Assembly (NCBI GenBank): GCA_964646605.1
Contig: CAZYEX010000134.1
Coordinates: 1-64,000, forward strand
Direction of reading: 5' to 3'
From: SBAX01 sp964646605
Lineage (GTDB): Bacteria > Planctomycetota > Phycisphaerae > UBA1845
DNA: 64,000 nt
A program made the position numbers and the translations under genes. Under the pieces are notes generated by a model. It had not been told where the DNA came from and searched no databases. It worked only from the letters and a program-made list of their open reading frames with translations. Of this stretch, positions 50,539-60,311 are shown piece by piece. Each line of letters begins with the position of its first letter. The first letter of the stretch is position 1.

Positions 50539-53148
50539 ATGAATCGTGCAATGAAAACGCGCTTCGCTCTCACGGTGTTCGCACTTTGCATCGTCGGTTG
50601 CGACGGCAAGCCCGACGCCCCCCCGGTGGCGGGAAAGCTCGCCGGGCAGAACGTGCTGATGATCACGCTGGACACGACGCGGTCCGATCGTCTCGGTTGC
50701 TACGGATATGCCCAAGCCAAGACGCCGACCCTCGACGCCCTCGCCGCCCGCGGGACGCTTTTCGAGAACGCCTTCGCCCAGGCCCCGCTGACGCTTCCGT
50801 CGCATTGCTCGATGATGACCGGGCGCTACCCGCGCGAGCACGGCGTCCGCGACAATGGCCGCAACGCCCTCGGCACCGACCATCCGGCCCTGGCCGCGAT
50901 CCTCAAGGAGAAAGGCTACGCCACCGGCGCGTTCGTCGCCTCCTTCGTACTCGACAGCCGTTACGGGCTTGATCGCGGCTTCGACGTCTACAACGACGAC
51001 ATGGGCGAAGCCACTTTCAAGACCCAGCAGCTCGCCTGGCAACAACCTGCCAACGTAGTGGCGGACCGGGCCCTCGAGTGGCTTCCCACCGTCGCCGACC
51101 GCCCCTTCTTCGCTTGGGTCCATTTTTACGACGCCCACCATCCTTACGCCCCTCCCGCGGAGTTCCGCGGACCGGACATGCAGCCCTACGACGGCGAGCT
51201 GGCCTTCATCGACGCGCAGGTCCGGCGTCTGATGGATTGGCTCGAGGCCTCGCGCCTGACGGACCGTACGGTGGTTTTGGTCGTCGGCGATCACGGCGAG
51301 GCGTTCGGCGAGCACGGCGAAAACGGACACTCCAACTTCCTCTACAACGTCAACATCAAGGTCCCCATGATCTTCGCCCACCCCGGCGTCATCCCCGTGG
51401 GCAAGCGTCAACCGGCGCTGGTCGAAGTTCTGGACGTGTTTCCGACACTCCTGCAACTCTTCGGATTCGAGCCGCCCAAGACGCTGATGAGTCGTTCGAT
51501 CGCCGCGGCATTCGGCGGGTCAAAGCTGCCCGACGGCGCGGTTTATTCCGAAAGCAACTTCGTCTACGACTCGTTTGGGTGGGCGGAACAAAGGACGCTG
51601 ATCACCTCGCGCTGGAAGTACATTTCCACGGCCAGACCCGAATTGTTCGACCGCAGCGCCGACCCCGGTGAAAAAGAAAACCTGATTGCCAAGCAACCCA
51701 AGATCGCCGCGAAAATGTTGAGTGATCTCAGGGAGCGCTACGAAACCATGCCCAAAGGCGTCGCCGCCGAGGCGGAGATGGACGAGACCTCGAAGAAAGC
51801 CATGATGACCTTCGGATACATGGGTGGTTCCGCGGTTACCGTTGACGAGTTCCTCACCGAGGGTCTCGCGGACCCCAAGGACAAACTGGACACTCTGACC
51901 AAGTTCCGCCTGGCCATGGAGATCATCGAAGCCGCCGACCGCCCCGACGAGTTCACGCTGGCCCTGCCATTGCTCAAGAGCCTGGCCACCGAAAACGCTA
52001 ACGCCCAACTGTTTCATTTCATGCTCGGCTCCTGTTGCTTGCAGTCCAACAAGCCTGAACTCGCCCAACCCGCCTTCGAGGCCGCAATCCGCCTGGATCC
52101 CAAGAACCCACAAGGTTATGCCCTCATGGGCGACACCCTGTTGAAGCTCGGACGTTTCGAGGACGCGGCCAAGCACTTCAAGATCGCCTTGGGCCTGGAT
52201 GACAAGAACGCGGAGGCCCATTTCCGTTATGCCGAGGTTCTGCTTCGCCTGGGACAAAACGAGGAGGCCATGAAGGAGTATCACCGGTCGATCGAGATCC
52301 TCCCCACCTTCGCTGCGGCGCACGCCCGACTCGGGGCGTTCCTCAAGCAGTCCGGCCGCTTCAACGAGGCGACCCAACACTTGGAAAAGGCCCTGCACGG
52401 TTTCACGGAATCCTTGGCCCGCCGCCCGCGTGATCCCGACCTGCGTACCCGACTCGCCATGGTCTACGAGCAGCAAGGTCGAAACGCCGAGGCCGTCACC
52501 GAACTTCGCGAAGCGTTGCGCATCGAACCGCGACACGGCGAAGCCCTGCTCAATCTCGGCGTCCAGCTCGAAGCGGGCGGGGAAGTCGAAGAGGCCGAGG
52601 AACTTCTGCATCGGGCCAGCGCCGCTCGGGAGGTCGCCGGCGACGCCTTCCATGGCTTGGCCATCATTCTGAACAAGCGCGGCGACGTGGCTGGGTCATT
52701 GGAAATGTACGAAAAGGCCATCTCGGTGAAGCCCGTTCGAGGAAGGACCATCGAAGAACTGACCGGTTACTACCTCGGCCATCGGCGCATCCCCGACGCC
52801 ATCCGCGTGTTGAAGATCGGCAACGCAAGTATGCCCGAGAACGTGACCATTCTGAACACCCTGGCCAAGTTGTACGCCACGGCGCAGGACGATGGCTCGC
52901 GCGACGGGAAAGCCGCTGTTGTTCTGGCAACCAAGGCCGCCCAACTGACCGGCGAACGCGACCCATCCGTCCTTGGCACCCTCGCCGCGTCCTGCGCCGA
53001 AGCGGGAGACTTTGCCAAGGCCGTGCAAGTGGCCCGACAGGCGGTCGAACTGGCCGAAAAAGCCGGCAGTCAGGAACTGGTTAAGACCATCCAAGCCCAA
53101 CTCGACGGCTACCTCAAGAACACCCCCTACCGCGACCCGCGATTTTGA
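50539..53148 (+). CDS. Sulfatase-fold lipoprotein fused to TPR repeats
   Basis: 869 residues. A signal peptide ends in the lipobox CIVGC. Residues ~35-400 form an alkaline-phosphatase/sulfatase-fold domain with metal residues in MITLDTTRSDRLG and VVGDHGEAFGEHG. The nucleophile position of the sulfatase motif is Thr (TLPSHCSMMTGR) instead of the Cys or Ser that becomes formylglycine. That is the pattern of phosphoethanolamine or phosphoglycerol transferases, so sulfate ester hydrolysis is doubtful. Residues ~480-860 are about ten TPR repeats. ATG four codons in (MKTRFAL) is an alternative start. Substrate unknown. Confidence 0.9.
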   Translation: MNRAMKTRFALTVFALCIVGCDGKPDAPPVAGKLAGQNVLMITLDTTRSDRLGCYGYAQAKTPTLDALAARGTLFENAFAQAPLTLPSHCSMMTGRYPREHGVRDNGRNALGTDHPALAAILKEKGYATGAFVASFVLDSRYGLDRGFDVYNDDMGEATFKTQQLAWQQPANVVADRALEWLPTVADRPFFAWVHFYDAHHPYAPPAEFRGPDMQPYDGELAFIDAQVRRLMDWLEASRLTDRTVVLVVGDHGEAFGEHGENGHSNFLYNVNIKVPMIFAHPGVIPVGKRQPALVEVLDVFPTLLQLFGFEPPKTLMSRSIAAAFGGSKLPDGAVYSESNFVYDSFGWAEQRTLITSRWKYISTARPELFDRSADPGEKENLIAKQPKIAAKMLSDLRERYETMPKGVAAEAEMDETSKKAMMTFGYMGGSAVTVDEFLTEGLADPKDKLDTLTKFRLAMEIIEAADRPDEFTLALPLLKSLATENANAQLFHFMLGSCCLQSNKPELAQPAFEAAIRLDPKNPQGYALMGDTLLKLGRFEDAAKHFKIALGLDDKNAEAHFRYAEVLLRLGQNEEAMKEYHRSIEILPTFAAAHARLGAFLKQSGRFNEATQHLEKALHGFTESLARRPRDPDLRTRLAMVYEQQGRNAEAVTELREALRIEPRHGEALLNLGVQLEAGGEVEEAEELLHRASAAREVAGDAFHGLAIILNKRGDVAGSLEMYEKAISVKPVRGRTIEELTGYYLGHRRIPDAIRVLKIGNASMPENVTILNTLAKLYATAQDDGSRDGKAAVVLATKAAQLTGERDPSVLGTLAASCAEAGDFAKAVQVARQAVELAEKAGSQELVKTIQAQLDGYLKNTPYRDPRF

Positions 53149-53160
53149 CCGTGCATCGTA

Positions 53161-53183
53161 GCGTCACCCCTTGTAGGTGACGC
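53161..53183 (+). terminator. 8-bp hairpin after the sulfatase/TPR gene
   Basis: GCGTCACC-CCTTGTA-GGTGACGC is a perfect 8-bp stem starting 12 bases after the stop codon. No T-tract follows. It is the best candidate terminator between this gene and the histidine kinase gene. Confidence 0.45.
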
Positions 53184-53294
53184 GGACATGCCTCACGCTC
53201 CGCTGGCAAGGTGCGGACCCTCGGCGCCCGGCGTAACCCCTTCGACAACGTCGCATGTTTTCGCGGTCGCGTGGGAGGGCGACCATGCGGTAAG

Positions 53295-54863
53295 ATGACA
53301 CGCATGGGTCGCAAAACACCGAAGCGAACGCAAGGCAAGCGAGCGCCCAAGCCAAGCTCCACGGCGGAACTGACACGGTCGCTGGAGGCGTACACCAGAC
53401 TGGTGGAGCTGTGCCACGCCGCGGTGATCTCCGCCGGACCCGACGGCCGCATCCGCTCGTGGAACCCGGCCGCCCAGACCTTGTTCGGATACACCCCAGC
53501 GGAGGCCGCCGGACGCGACATCCGAACCCTGGTGCCCGAGGCGTCGCGGGAACGCTTCCTTTCCGCTGTTCACGAACATGTCCGGAGGGTGAAACAAGGA
53601 CCGTTTCATCGCACCCTGACGGTCAGTGCCCTGCGGAAGGATGGACGTGAAGTTCCTGTGGAGGTGTCGTTGGCTGCGGGAGGTCCGCCCGACGACCGAA
53701 TCCTCACCGCCGTGGTGCGGGACATCAGTGAGCATCTCGCCGTGGTCGAGAAGCTCAACGACGCCCTGCAACGCCTGCGCTTCCACATCGAGCGCATGCC
53801 GCTCGCCTATATCGTCTGGGACACCGACTTTCGGGTGGTGGAATGGAACCCCTCCGCGGAGGCGATCTTCGGCTACACCCGCGACGAGGCTTTGGGGCGA
53901 CATGCCTACGAGCTGATCGTCCCTAAGGACGCCACTCACGCCGTCGACCAGGTGTGGTCCGATCTTCTCCGTGGAGACACATCCAGTCACTCCGTCAACC
54001 CCAACGTGCGCAAGGGCGGTCTGCGTATGACGTGCGAATGGTTCAACACTCCGCTTCGGGATTCCGCCGGACGGATTCACGGCGTGGCGTCGATGGTGCG
54101 GGACGTAACCGAGCGCGAGGCGATGGAGGCCCGTATCCGCGACGCTCAGAAGCTCGAAAGCCTCGGCGTATTGGCCGGGGGCATTGCCCACGATTTCAAC
54201 AATTCGCTCATGGTCATTCTCGGAAACGCGGCGTTGCTGCGGTCGTTCAAGGGTTTGCCGGCCCGCGCTATGGAACACATCGAGCTGATCGAGGAGGCCG
54301 GTTCACGCTCCAACCAGCTCATCAAACATCTGCTGGCCTACGCCCGCACCGGTCGACACAACCCTCAGCCCACCGATTTGAACGCGTTGATCCGAGATTC
54401 GTACACCTTCGTGCACTCCTCGATCGGCAAGGCTCACGAGTTGATCCTGAGCCTGGGCCGCGACCTGCCGCTCATTCGCGCCGACCGCAGTCAGGTAGAG
54501 CAGATCATTCTCAATCTCTGTCTCAACGCCAAACAAGCGATGCCCAGCGGCGGCGATATCACCCTGACGACGGGTCTTCGGACGCTCAGCGGCGGCGAGG
54601 CCGGACGCTGCATGCCCTACGACATCAAACCCGGCGACTACCTGGAAATGACCGTGAGTGACACCGGCGTGGGCATGGACGACGCCACCCGCGCTCGGGT
54701 CTTCGACCCCTTTTTCACCACCAAGCCCGAGGGACACGGATTGGGTTTGGCGGCCGTGCTGGGAATCCTCCGCCAGCATCAGGGCGCGGTTTGCATCGAT
54801 TCCCAGCCCGGTCGAGGCACGAAAATGCACGTTTTCTTGCCCGTGCAGCGCCGATCGTCCTAG
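53295..54863 (+). CDS. Two-PAS sensor histidine kinase
   Basis: 522 residues with two PAS domains: ~50-165 (SAGPDGRIRSWNPAAQTLFG) and ~185-305 (VWDTDFRVVEWNPSAEAIFG). A HisKA domain has the phospho-acceptor histidine in GGIAHDFNNSLMVILGNAA, and the ATPase domain has N (ILNLCLNAKQAMP), G1 (DTGVGMDD), F (FDPFFTTK) and G2 (GHGLGLA) boxes. There are no membrane segments, so it senses a cytoplasmic signal. There is no receiver domain and no adjacent response regulator. The start is chosen among three nearby ATG codons without strong SD evidence. Confidence 0.92.
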   Translation: MTRMGRKTPKRTQGKRAPKPSSTAELTRSLEAYTRLVELCHAAVISAGPDGRIRSWNPAAQTLFGYTPAEAAGRDIRTLVPEASRERFLSAVHEHVRRVKQGPFHRTLTVSALRKDGREVPVEVSLAAGGPPDDRILTAVVRDISEHLAVVEKLNDALQRLRFHIERMPLAYIVWDTDFRVVEWNPSAEAIFGYTRDEALGRHAYELIVPKDATHAVDQVWSDLLRGDTSSHSVNPNVRKGGLRMTCEWFNTPLRDSAGRIHGVASMVRDVTEREAMEARIRDAQKLESLGVLAGGIAHDFNNSLMVILGNAALLRSFKGLPARAMEHIELIEEAGSRSNQLIKHLLAYARTGRHNPQPTDLNALIRDSYTFVHSSIGKAHELILSLGRDLPLIRADRSQVEQIILNLCLNAKQAMPSGGDITLTTGLRTLSGGEAGRCMPYDIKPGDYLEMTVSDTGVGMDDATRARVFDPFFTTKPEGHGLGLAAVLGILRQHQGAVCIDSQPGRGTKMHVFLPVQRRSS

Positions 54864-54933
54864 CCCCTCCCCCGACCCGTCGCGCGTGCGCAGCGAGTCC
54901 TCCGCGCGCTCCACAACGGGGTTTCGGTTTCAG

Positions 54934-56790
54934 CTACGGTTCGGGCTTCGCCGCCGGCGGAGGAGCGGCTGGACTCTGCTCGACGACCAGATCGAGCGCC
55001 GCCTGGGGAATGCTGCGAAGCTTGTCGTACGTCCAGGGTTGTGTAAGGCTCAGGTAGGCCATCGAACCGCTCAAGCCCGTCAATCCCAAACAACAGAGGA
55101 TGAGCAAGGGGGTCACGAGGGCGTGCTGCAAGAGCACCCGCCGCCGATCCTGGCCGGTGACGATCTCGTCGATGGCTTCGAGAATCGGCAGACCCAGACT
55201 CCGCCCGACTTGGCTCGAACTTCGGTAGACGTGATCCAGGATTTCCGCCAGGATTACGAACAGCACTCCGGCCGCCATGCCCGCCAGCAGGGATAGCAGC
55301 ACGACGGTGGCGGCCTTGGGAGACACCGGGGTGCTTCCGCCCCGCGCCGGCTGTCCTTCCGAGAACTGGAGAAGGCGATCCTGCTCGACGGCCTTGATCG
55401 CGGGCTCGATGGTGGCGATCGTCGTTTCCACCTGAGCGAGTTTTTGCTTGGCCTTCTGGACATTGCCGATGACTTCGGCGAACTCTTCCTGGCGCTCATA
55501 GACCTCATCCTTGGCCCGGTTGATTTCGGCGAGGGCCAGTTCGTTGGTCTTCAGACTGATGTCCACGTCCTTGATCTTCGTCGTCTGGGCGGAGATTTGC
55601 ACCATCAGACGTCCGCGTTCTCCTTGCCAGACCTGGGGCATGACCATCGCTTCGCTAGGAGCGTGCAAAGGGACCGATCCCGCGAGACCGGACTTGCGAT
55701 CCTGCTCACGGCGTTCCGCGAGCTTTTCCTCCAGCCGCCGCCGTCCGGACAGCAACTCCTGGATTTCCGGATGCCCGTCGGTCATGCCTCGCGTCTCGCG
55801 GAGCCTGGCGACGTTGTGGTGAATTTCCTGAATCTGGGAGAGAAGGTGGAGAGCCTCGGGGGTGAGAAATTCGTGGTCCAGAGTCGGCGAAAGGTCGTCG
55901 TCCGTCCTCACCACGACTTGGGCCTCCTCGGCGGCAAGAAGTTGCCGCACGCCGTCGAGTTCGGCGTCATACTCCCGGCGACGAAGGAGAAGCTCGCGGC
56001 GTTCGGCCTCGAGCTGGGCGAGTTTTGCGGAGATCGAACCCGGATCCGCGGGATTGACGTGGGGATTCTCGAGCCGCAATCGCGTGTCCTCGCGTTCCGC
56101 CCGCATCATCTCCTCGCGGAACTCCGCCGCCTCGCGGAGGAAGTAATCGCGCTGGCTGACCAGGAACAGTTGAATCCACGCCATGGTCCGGCGGATGTAG
56201 GTCTTCTTAAGTTGGTCCACGAGGTGGCGGCCGATGGTCGCGTCCGGGCCGGTGTAGGTGATCTTCACGATGTCGATCAGCTCGCTCGGCGAGGTCACCG
56301 CGACCGCCAGGCTTCCGCCTAAGGAGCGGGCCAGGGACTCACGCTGCCGCTTCGACTCCTTGGTCAACGAGCCGTCCGCTTCCTGCTCCAAGCCCTTGGG
56401 AAGACTGAGCTTCTCGACGACCTCGGTCATGCACTCCACGGAGGTCAGATCGCGGACCATCGTGTTGCGGAAATACTTGAACGACGCCGCTCCCGCGGAC
56501 ATCGGCAGGTTGATCATCACCGGGTCATTGCGAAGCTCGAAGCTGGTCGTGGCGCTGTAGGTGCGCGGAAAGTACAGACTGGCGACAAACGCCCCGCAGG
56601 TCACCAGGCAGAAGGGGACGAAGAACATCCAACGATGCTGGGAAAGGAGGCGCAGGGCGTCGTGCAGCGTCCTGCGGATCTCCGCAAAGGGGCGATCGTC
56701 ATCATAGGCGTTTTCCGCCCGACCGATCGATCCCTGCGGATAGCCCTTGCCCTGGCTGGAACGATCCGAATTCTTGGAGTTCTTGGACAT
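54934..56790 (-). CDS. Wzz/GumC-family polysaccharide chain-length protein
   Basis: 618 residues. The N-terminal cytoplasmic tail is followed by a membrane helix (~53-74) and the Wzz domain start (FPRTYSATTSFELRNDP). A long coiled-coil periplasmic region spans ~190-490, then come two further helices near 505-530 and 570-592. It has no C-terminal tyrosine kinase domain, so it resembles GumC/Wzc co-polymerases whose kinase is absent or separate. It sets polymer length and helps export exopolysaccharide. It is likely linked to the sugar-nucleotide cluster at 35.7-41.4 kb, though not adjacent. Confidence 0.88.
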   Translation of the reverse strand: MSKNSKNSDRSSQGKGYPQGSIGRAENAYDDDRPFAEIRRTLHDALRLLSQHRWMFFVPFCLVTCGAFVASLYFPRTYSATTSFELRNDPVMINLPMSAGAASFKYFRNTMVRDLTSVECMTEVVEKLSLPKGLEQEADGSLTKESKRQRESLARSLGGSLAVAVTSPSELIDIVKITYTGPDATIGRHLVDQLKKTYIRRTMAWIQLFLVSQRDYFLREAAEFREEMMRAEREDTRLRLENPHVNPADPGSISAKLAQLEAERRELLLRRREYDAELDGVRQLLAAEEAQVVVRTDDDLSPTLDHEFLTPEALHLLSQIQEIHHNVARLRETRGMTDGHPEIQELLSGRRRLEEKLAERREQDRKSGLAGSVPLHAPSEAMVMPQVWQGERGRLMVQISAQTTKIKDVDISLKTNELALAEINRAKDEVYERQEEFAEVIGNVQKAKQKLAQVETTIATIEPAIKAVEQDRLLQFSEGQPARGGSTPVSPKAATVVLLSLLAGMAAGVLFVILAEILDHVYRSSSQVGRSLGLPILEAIDEIVTGQDRRRVLLQHALVTPLLILCCLGLTGLSGSMAYLSLTQPWTYDKLRSIPQAALDLVVEQSPAAPPPAAKPEP

Positions 56791-57015
56791 TCAATCCGCC
56801 GGGTGAATGCACCGTTCTTCCGTCGCCTAGCCCCACAAGCCGGGCGCAGCGGTGCGGTCTCCGTGCCCGCCACGGCGCCGCCGATAGGGAAGAACCACTA
56901 GCGCATTCCCTGCGGGTTTTTCGGACGCCTACTTCGGACCCTTGAGACCAAACCGGCCGCGGCAAAATCGGACCTTGAAAGATGGGTCGAATTATTGGAC
57001 CGTATACCCTCAGAG

Positions 57016-57498
57016 ATGCGAAATCGGACCCAAACCAACTTGATCCTCATGGGTGCGGCGTTCGTCGTCGGAGCGAGCGGGGCCATTGTGTACTTCCGGG
57101 AGCCGACCGAGGTCCTCACTGCCGAGGGCCTTGCGGCGGCCCGAACGCGCTGGCGGAACGCCGTCGTCGGCGCTTACGAACTGCAATACCGCATGCACGG
57201 TAGTCAGTACCACCTGCGTGTGAGGCAAGGGCGGGTGGAGGAACTCACTGTCAATGGGGCGCTTCCGACCTCCGCGGACTGGAACGCCTATTCGGTCGAG
57301 GGCCTCTTCGATACACTGGCTGCGGAGTTGGACAACCTCGCGGACCCCGCGGGCCCCTTCGCCGGACGGACCCAAACCGTCTTCATGCGCGTCCGCTTCC
57401 ATCGCGAACTGGGCTATGTCGAACGCTACCTCCGCAGCGCCGCCGGATTCGGCCGCGGGGCGACATTGGAAAGTGTGCGACTTCGGAGGATTGAATAA
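57016..57498 (+). CDS. DUF6174-like membrane-anchored protein
   Basis: About 160 residues from MRNRTQT; a TTG 21 bases upstream is possible. An N-terminal helix (LILMGAAFVVGASGAIVYF) is followed by a DUF6174-type domain: RWRNAVVGAYELQYRMHGSQYHLRVRQGRVEELTVNG, then the VEGLFDTLAAELD helix and a final strand. The domain occurs in small envelope proteins of unknown function. The next gene starts within its stop codon (TAATG), so both are co-translated. Confidence 0.75.
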   Translation: MRNRTQTNLILMGAAFVVGASGAIVYFREPTEVLTAEGLAAARTRWRNAVVGAYELQYRMHGSQYHLRVRQGRVEELTVNGALPTSADWNAYSVEGLFDTLAAELDNLADPAGPFAGRTQTVFMRVRFHRELGYVERYLRSAAGFGRGATLESVRLRRIE

Positions 57499-58523
57499 TG
57501 ACCCGTGTTGATCCAATCGTCGGCGTTTCGGCGCTCATCGTCGCTCTGGGTTGGAGCGGCGGGTGCGTGACACCCTTTCCCGTGCATCATCGGCAGATCC
57601 TGAGCTACACGCGCAACGAACAAACTCGCGGCTACGATCCGCCTGCACCTTCGCCCACGCTCGAAGTCGAGTGGCTGGGAACGGCTTGCCACCGGATTCG
57701 CTTCGGTGACGCATCGCTGCTGACCGACCCGTTCGTCAGCTACCGCGGGATTTCGCGACTGTTGTTCGGCACGATGCGGTCGAATGAGCGCCTGGTTCGC
57801 AGGCTCCTATGCACGCAGCCGAAGCCGGATGCGATCTTGGTCGGGCATTCGCATTGCGACCACATGCTCGACCTTCATGCCGCGCGGCAGCTCTGTGGAT
57901 GGAGCGATGTGTCCGTCGTTGGAAGCGAGACGACGAAGAATCTCCTGAAGAGTTTCCCGGACGGCGAACCCGAGGCGTTTGACGTTCCCATCCCCGGCGC
58001 GAATTGGAAGGCTCTCGCACCCGGCGTCCACTACCGCGCGTTCGCCGCGGAGCACGCGCCTCAAGCGCCGAACCTGCTCTTGTATCCGGGGTACGTCACC
58101 GCGCCCCTGCCGAAACCGCCGATACGAGCGGGCGACTATCGGTGCGGAGACACTTATGCCTACCTGTTCAAGCTCACGCAGGGCGACGCGGAGGTTACCG
58201 TCTATTTCATGGGGTCGGCGTCGACTCCGCCGATGGGATTTCCGCCGGACGACGTCGGTGCGGTCGACGTCCTGATCCTGTGCGTTCCCGGCTGGAAGAA
58301 CGTGCGCGGGTATCCGGGCGAGTTCATCACCCGGCTGCAACCGCGACAGGTCATCCTCTCGCACTTCGACAATTTTCTCCAGGAGGGTCGCTGGCCCAAG
58401 TGCGTCATCCCCACGGCGGGCTTGAACGGTTTCATCCGCGCGGCGCTGTCGGCGTGTGCCTATCCCCGCTTCGAGAGACTTTGCGTGCCCGATGTGGGCG
58501 CGGTCGTTCGCGTGAACAGGTAG
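57498..58523 (+). CDS. MBL-fold metallo-hydrolase, probable lipoprotein
   Basis: 341 residues. The N-terminal export signal ends LGWSGGC, a near-lipobox. The metallo-beta-lactamase fold has LEVEWLGTACHRIRFGD, the metal motif HSHCDH in ILVGHSHCDHMLD, a later histidine in AAEHAPQ, and ILSHFDNF. It resembles the UlaG/NAPE-PLD-like branch of hydrolases. One-base overlap with the DUF6174 gene suggests they act together in the envelope. Substrate unknown. Confidence 0.82.
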   Translation: MTRVDPIVGVSALIVALGWSGGCVTPFPVHHRQILSYTRNEQTRGYDPPAPSPTLEVEWLGTACHRIRFGDASLLTDPFVSYRGISRLLFGTMRSNERLVRRLLCTQPKPDAILVGHSHCDHMLDLHAARQLCGWSDVSVVGSETTKNLLKSFPDGEPEAFDVPIPGANWKALAPGVHYRAFAAEHAPQAPNLLLYPGYVTAPLPKPPIRAGDYRCGDTYAYLFKLTQGDAEVTVYFMGSASTPPMGFPPDDVGAVDVLILCVPGWKNVRGYPGEFITRLQPRQVILSHFDNFLQEGRWPKCVIPTAGLNGFIRAALSACAYPRFERLCVPDVGAVVRVNR

Positions 58524-58729
58524 CATACGCGCATAGCGCGTACTGTTCGACAAAGAGCGTTCGTGGAACCGTTTCGCGTTCCCTGTCCGTTGGCGTTGCT
58601 TGCCGAAACGAACCCAACCCCAGGACGCAAAAGGAACGCGCTTGAAGCGGATTGCGCTTCACCTCCTTCAACTGCCCGGTCACTCGGCTGAACCAGCGAT
58701 CGAAGAACCCCGGGAACAGCGTTCGAGGA

Positions 58730-59236
58730 TTAGGCCCGGGCGCGCAGCCGTTGTTCGAGTTTCTTGGCCACGTCGAGCGGTACGAGCTTGGCCAGGTGGT
58801 CGGAATTGTAGCGTCCGATTTCCACGATCTGTTTGATGAGCGTGCTGGAGGTGAGCATGTGTTGTCCGCTGGTCATCAGGAAAACCGTCTCGATGCCGCC
58901 GATGATGAGATTCATGGTTGCGATTTCGAGTTCCGCGTGTAGGTCGACGTTGTCACGGATGCCGCGGAGGATGGCCCGCGCCCCGACCGCACGGGCGTAT
59001 TCCACGGTCAGCCCGGAGTAGGTCTGCACCTCGATGTTAGCCAAGTGCCGGGTGTTTTCGATCATCATCTGCTTGCGTTCGGCGGGCGTGAAGACGGCCT
59101 GCTTGAGCGGGTTCTCGCCCACGGCCACGATCAGCCGGTCGTAGAGGTGCGAGGCGCGCTCGATGATGTCCAAGTGCCCGTTGGTCACGGGGTCGAACAT
59201 ACCCGGGAACACGGCGAGATTCTCGCTTGCAGTCAT
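58730..59236 (-). CDS. coaD: Pantetheine-phosphate adenylyltransferase
   Basis: The 168-residue enzyme carries out the penultimate step of coenzyme A synthesis, joining 4'-phosphopantetheine to AMP from ATP. The nucleotidyltransferase motif TNGH is at 18-21 (FDPVTNGHLDII). Further markers are GENPLKQAVFTPAER, ILRGIRDNVDLHAELEIA and the ISSTxIR-like TSSTLIKQI. The start ATG is the one that gives the normal length; the frame extends far upstream without homology. Divergent from pyrD. Confidence 0.96.
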   Translation of the reverse strand: MTASENLAVFPGMFDPVTNGHLDIIERASHLYDRLIVAVGENPLKQAVFTPAERKQMMIENTRHLANIEVQTYSGLTVEYARAVGARAILRGIRDNVDLHAELEIATMNLIIGGIETVFLMTSGQHMLTSSTLIKQIVEIGRYNSDHLAKLVPLDVAKKLEQRLRARA

Positions 59237-59341
59237 AATCCGCCCGCGGGACGGGCTGGAGAGCCCTTCCCGCATGGGATTGTATGCCCGTCGCGGCGTT
59301 CGTCCATCGACCGCTATTTGACAACCCCCACGGCGCGTCCG

Positions 59342-60301
59342 ATGCTGGCGATGATGAGTTCCGCACCCGTCCAAGCTGCGGCCGTGGACCTCTCCGTCGA
59401 TCTCGCGGGTATCCGCCTTGCCAACCCCGTGATGACCGCCTCGGGAACCAGCGGCTTTGGTCCGGAGCACGCCCAATACATGGACCTCTGTCGCCTCGGG
59501 GCCTTCGTTACCAAGGCCGTTTCCGTCGAGATGCGGAAAGGGAATCCGCCGGAACGTATCGTCGAGACCCGCGGGGGGATGCTCAACGCCATCGGTCTGG
59601 CCAACGTGGGCTTGGAGCGCTTCGTCGCCGAAAAAGTTCCGTTTCTGCAGACCGCCGGCTGCCCCGTCATCGTCAACGTCGTCGGGCACAGCGTCGAGGA
59701 CTACATGTGCGTCTGCCGCTGCCTCGACACCATCGAGTGCGTCTCCGGTTTGGAACTCAACGTCTCCTGTCCCAACGTAGCGGACGGCATGGAGTTCGGC
59801 ACCGATCCCGCTCGCCTTGCCAAGCTCGTAACCGCCGTGCGCCGCGAGGTGCGACGGGCCAAGCTCATCGTCAAGCTTTCCCCCAACGTCACGGACATTG
59901 CGGAAACGGCGCGAGCGGCCATCGACGCCGGGGCGGAGGCTCTCTCGGTCATCAACACGCTCTACGGAATGGCGATCAACGTGGAGACTTGGAAACCGAT
60001 GCTCGCCAACCGCACCGGGGGTCTCTCCGGTCCGGCCATCAAACCCGTCGCGCTCTACATGGTCAACCGGGTGTACACCAAGGTCGCCAGAGATCGCGGG
60101 GTGCCCATCATCGGCATGGGCGGCATCTGCGATTGGCGAGACGCGGTCGAGTTCTTCCTCGCCGGCGCCACGGCCGTGGCAATTGGCACGGCTTTGTTCG
60201 TCGATCCCCAGACGCCCATTCACCTCTGCGAGGGGCTCACGGCTTACCTGCAGCGCCGAGGCCTCGCCTCCATCCGCGACCTCATCGGCCAGCTCAAGTA
60301 G
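59342..60301 (+). CDS. pyrD: Dihydroorotate dehydrogenase (class 1B)
   Basis: About 319 residues. The FMN enzyme oxidises dihydroorotate to orotate in pyrimidine synthesis. It has NPVMTASGTSGFG, TKAVSVEMRKGNPPER and the catalytic cysteine C143 in LELNVSCPN, which marks the class 1 (1B) soluble enzymes rather than the quinone-linked class 2. FMN-binding IGMGGICDWRDAVEF and AGATAVAIGTALF follow. Class 1B normally pairs with PyrK for NAD; pyrK is not in the window. Several ATG codons cluster at the start; the first is listed. Confidence 0.95.
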   Translation: MLAMMSSAPVQAAAVDLSVDLAGIRLANPVMTASGTSGFGPEHAQYMDLCRLGAFVTKAVSVEMRKGNPPERIVETRGGMLNAIGLANVGLERFVAEKVPFLQTAGCPVIVNVVGHSVEDYMCVCRCLDTIECVSGLELNVSCPNVADGMEFGTDPARLAKLVTAVRREVRRAKLIVKLSPNVTDIAETARAAIDAGAEALSVINTLYGMAINVETWKPMLANRTGGLSGPAIKPVALYMVNRVYTKVARDRGVPIIGMGGICDWRDAVEFFLAGATAVAIGTALFVDPQTPIHLCEGLTAYLQRRGLASIRDLIGQLK

Positions 60302-60311
60302 CGCCGCGGCC

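Noticed and set aside
59318..59346. Promoter for pyrD from the TTGACA at 59318
   Set aside because: The sequence 17 bases downstream (GATGCT) is a poor -10 and falls on the start codons, so the TTGACA is probably fortuitous.
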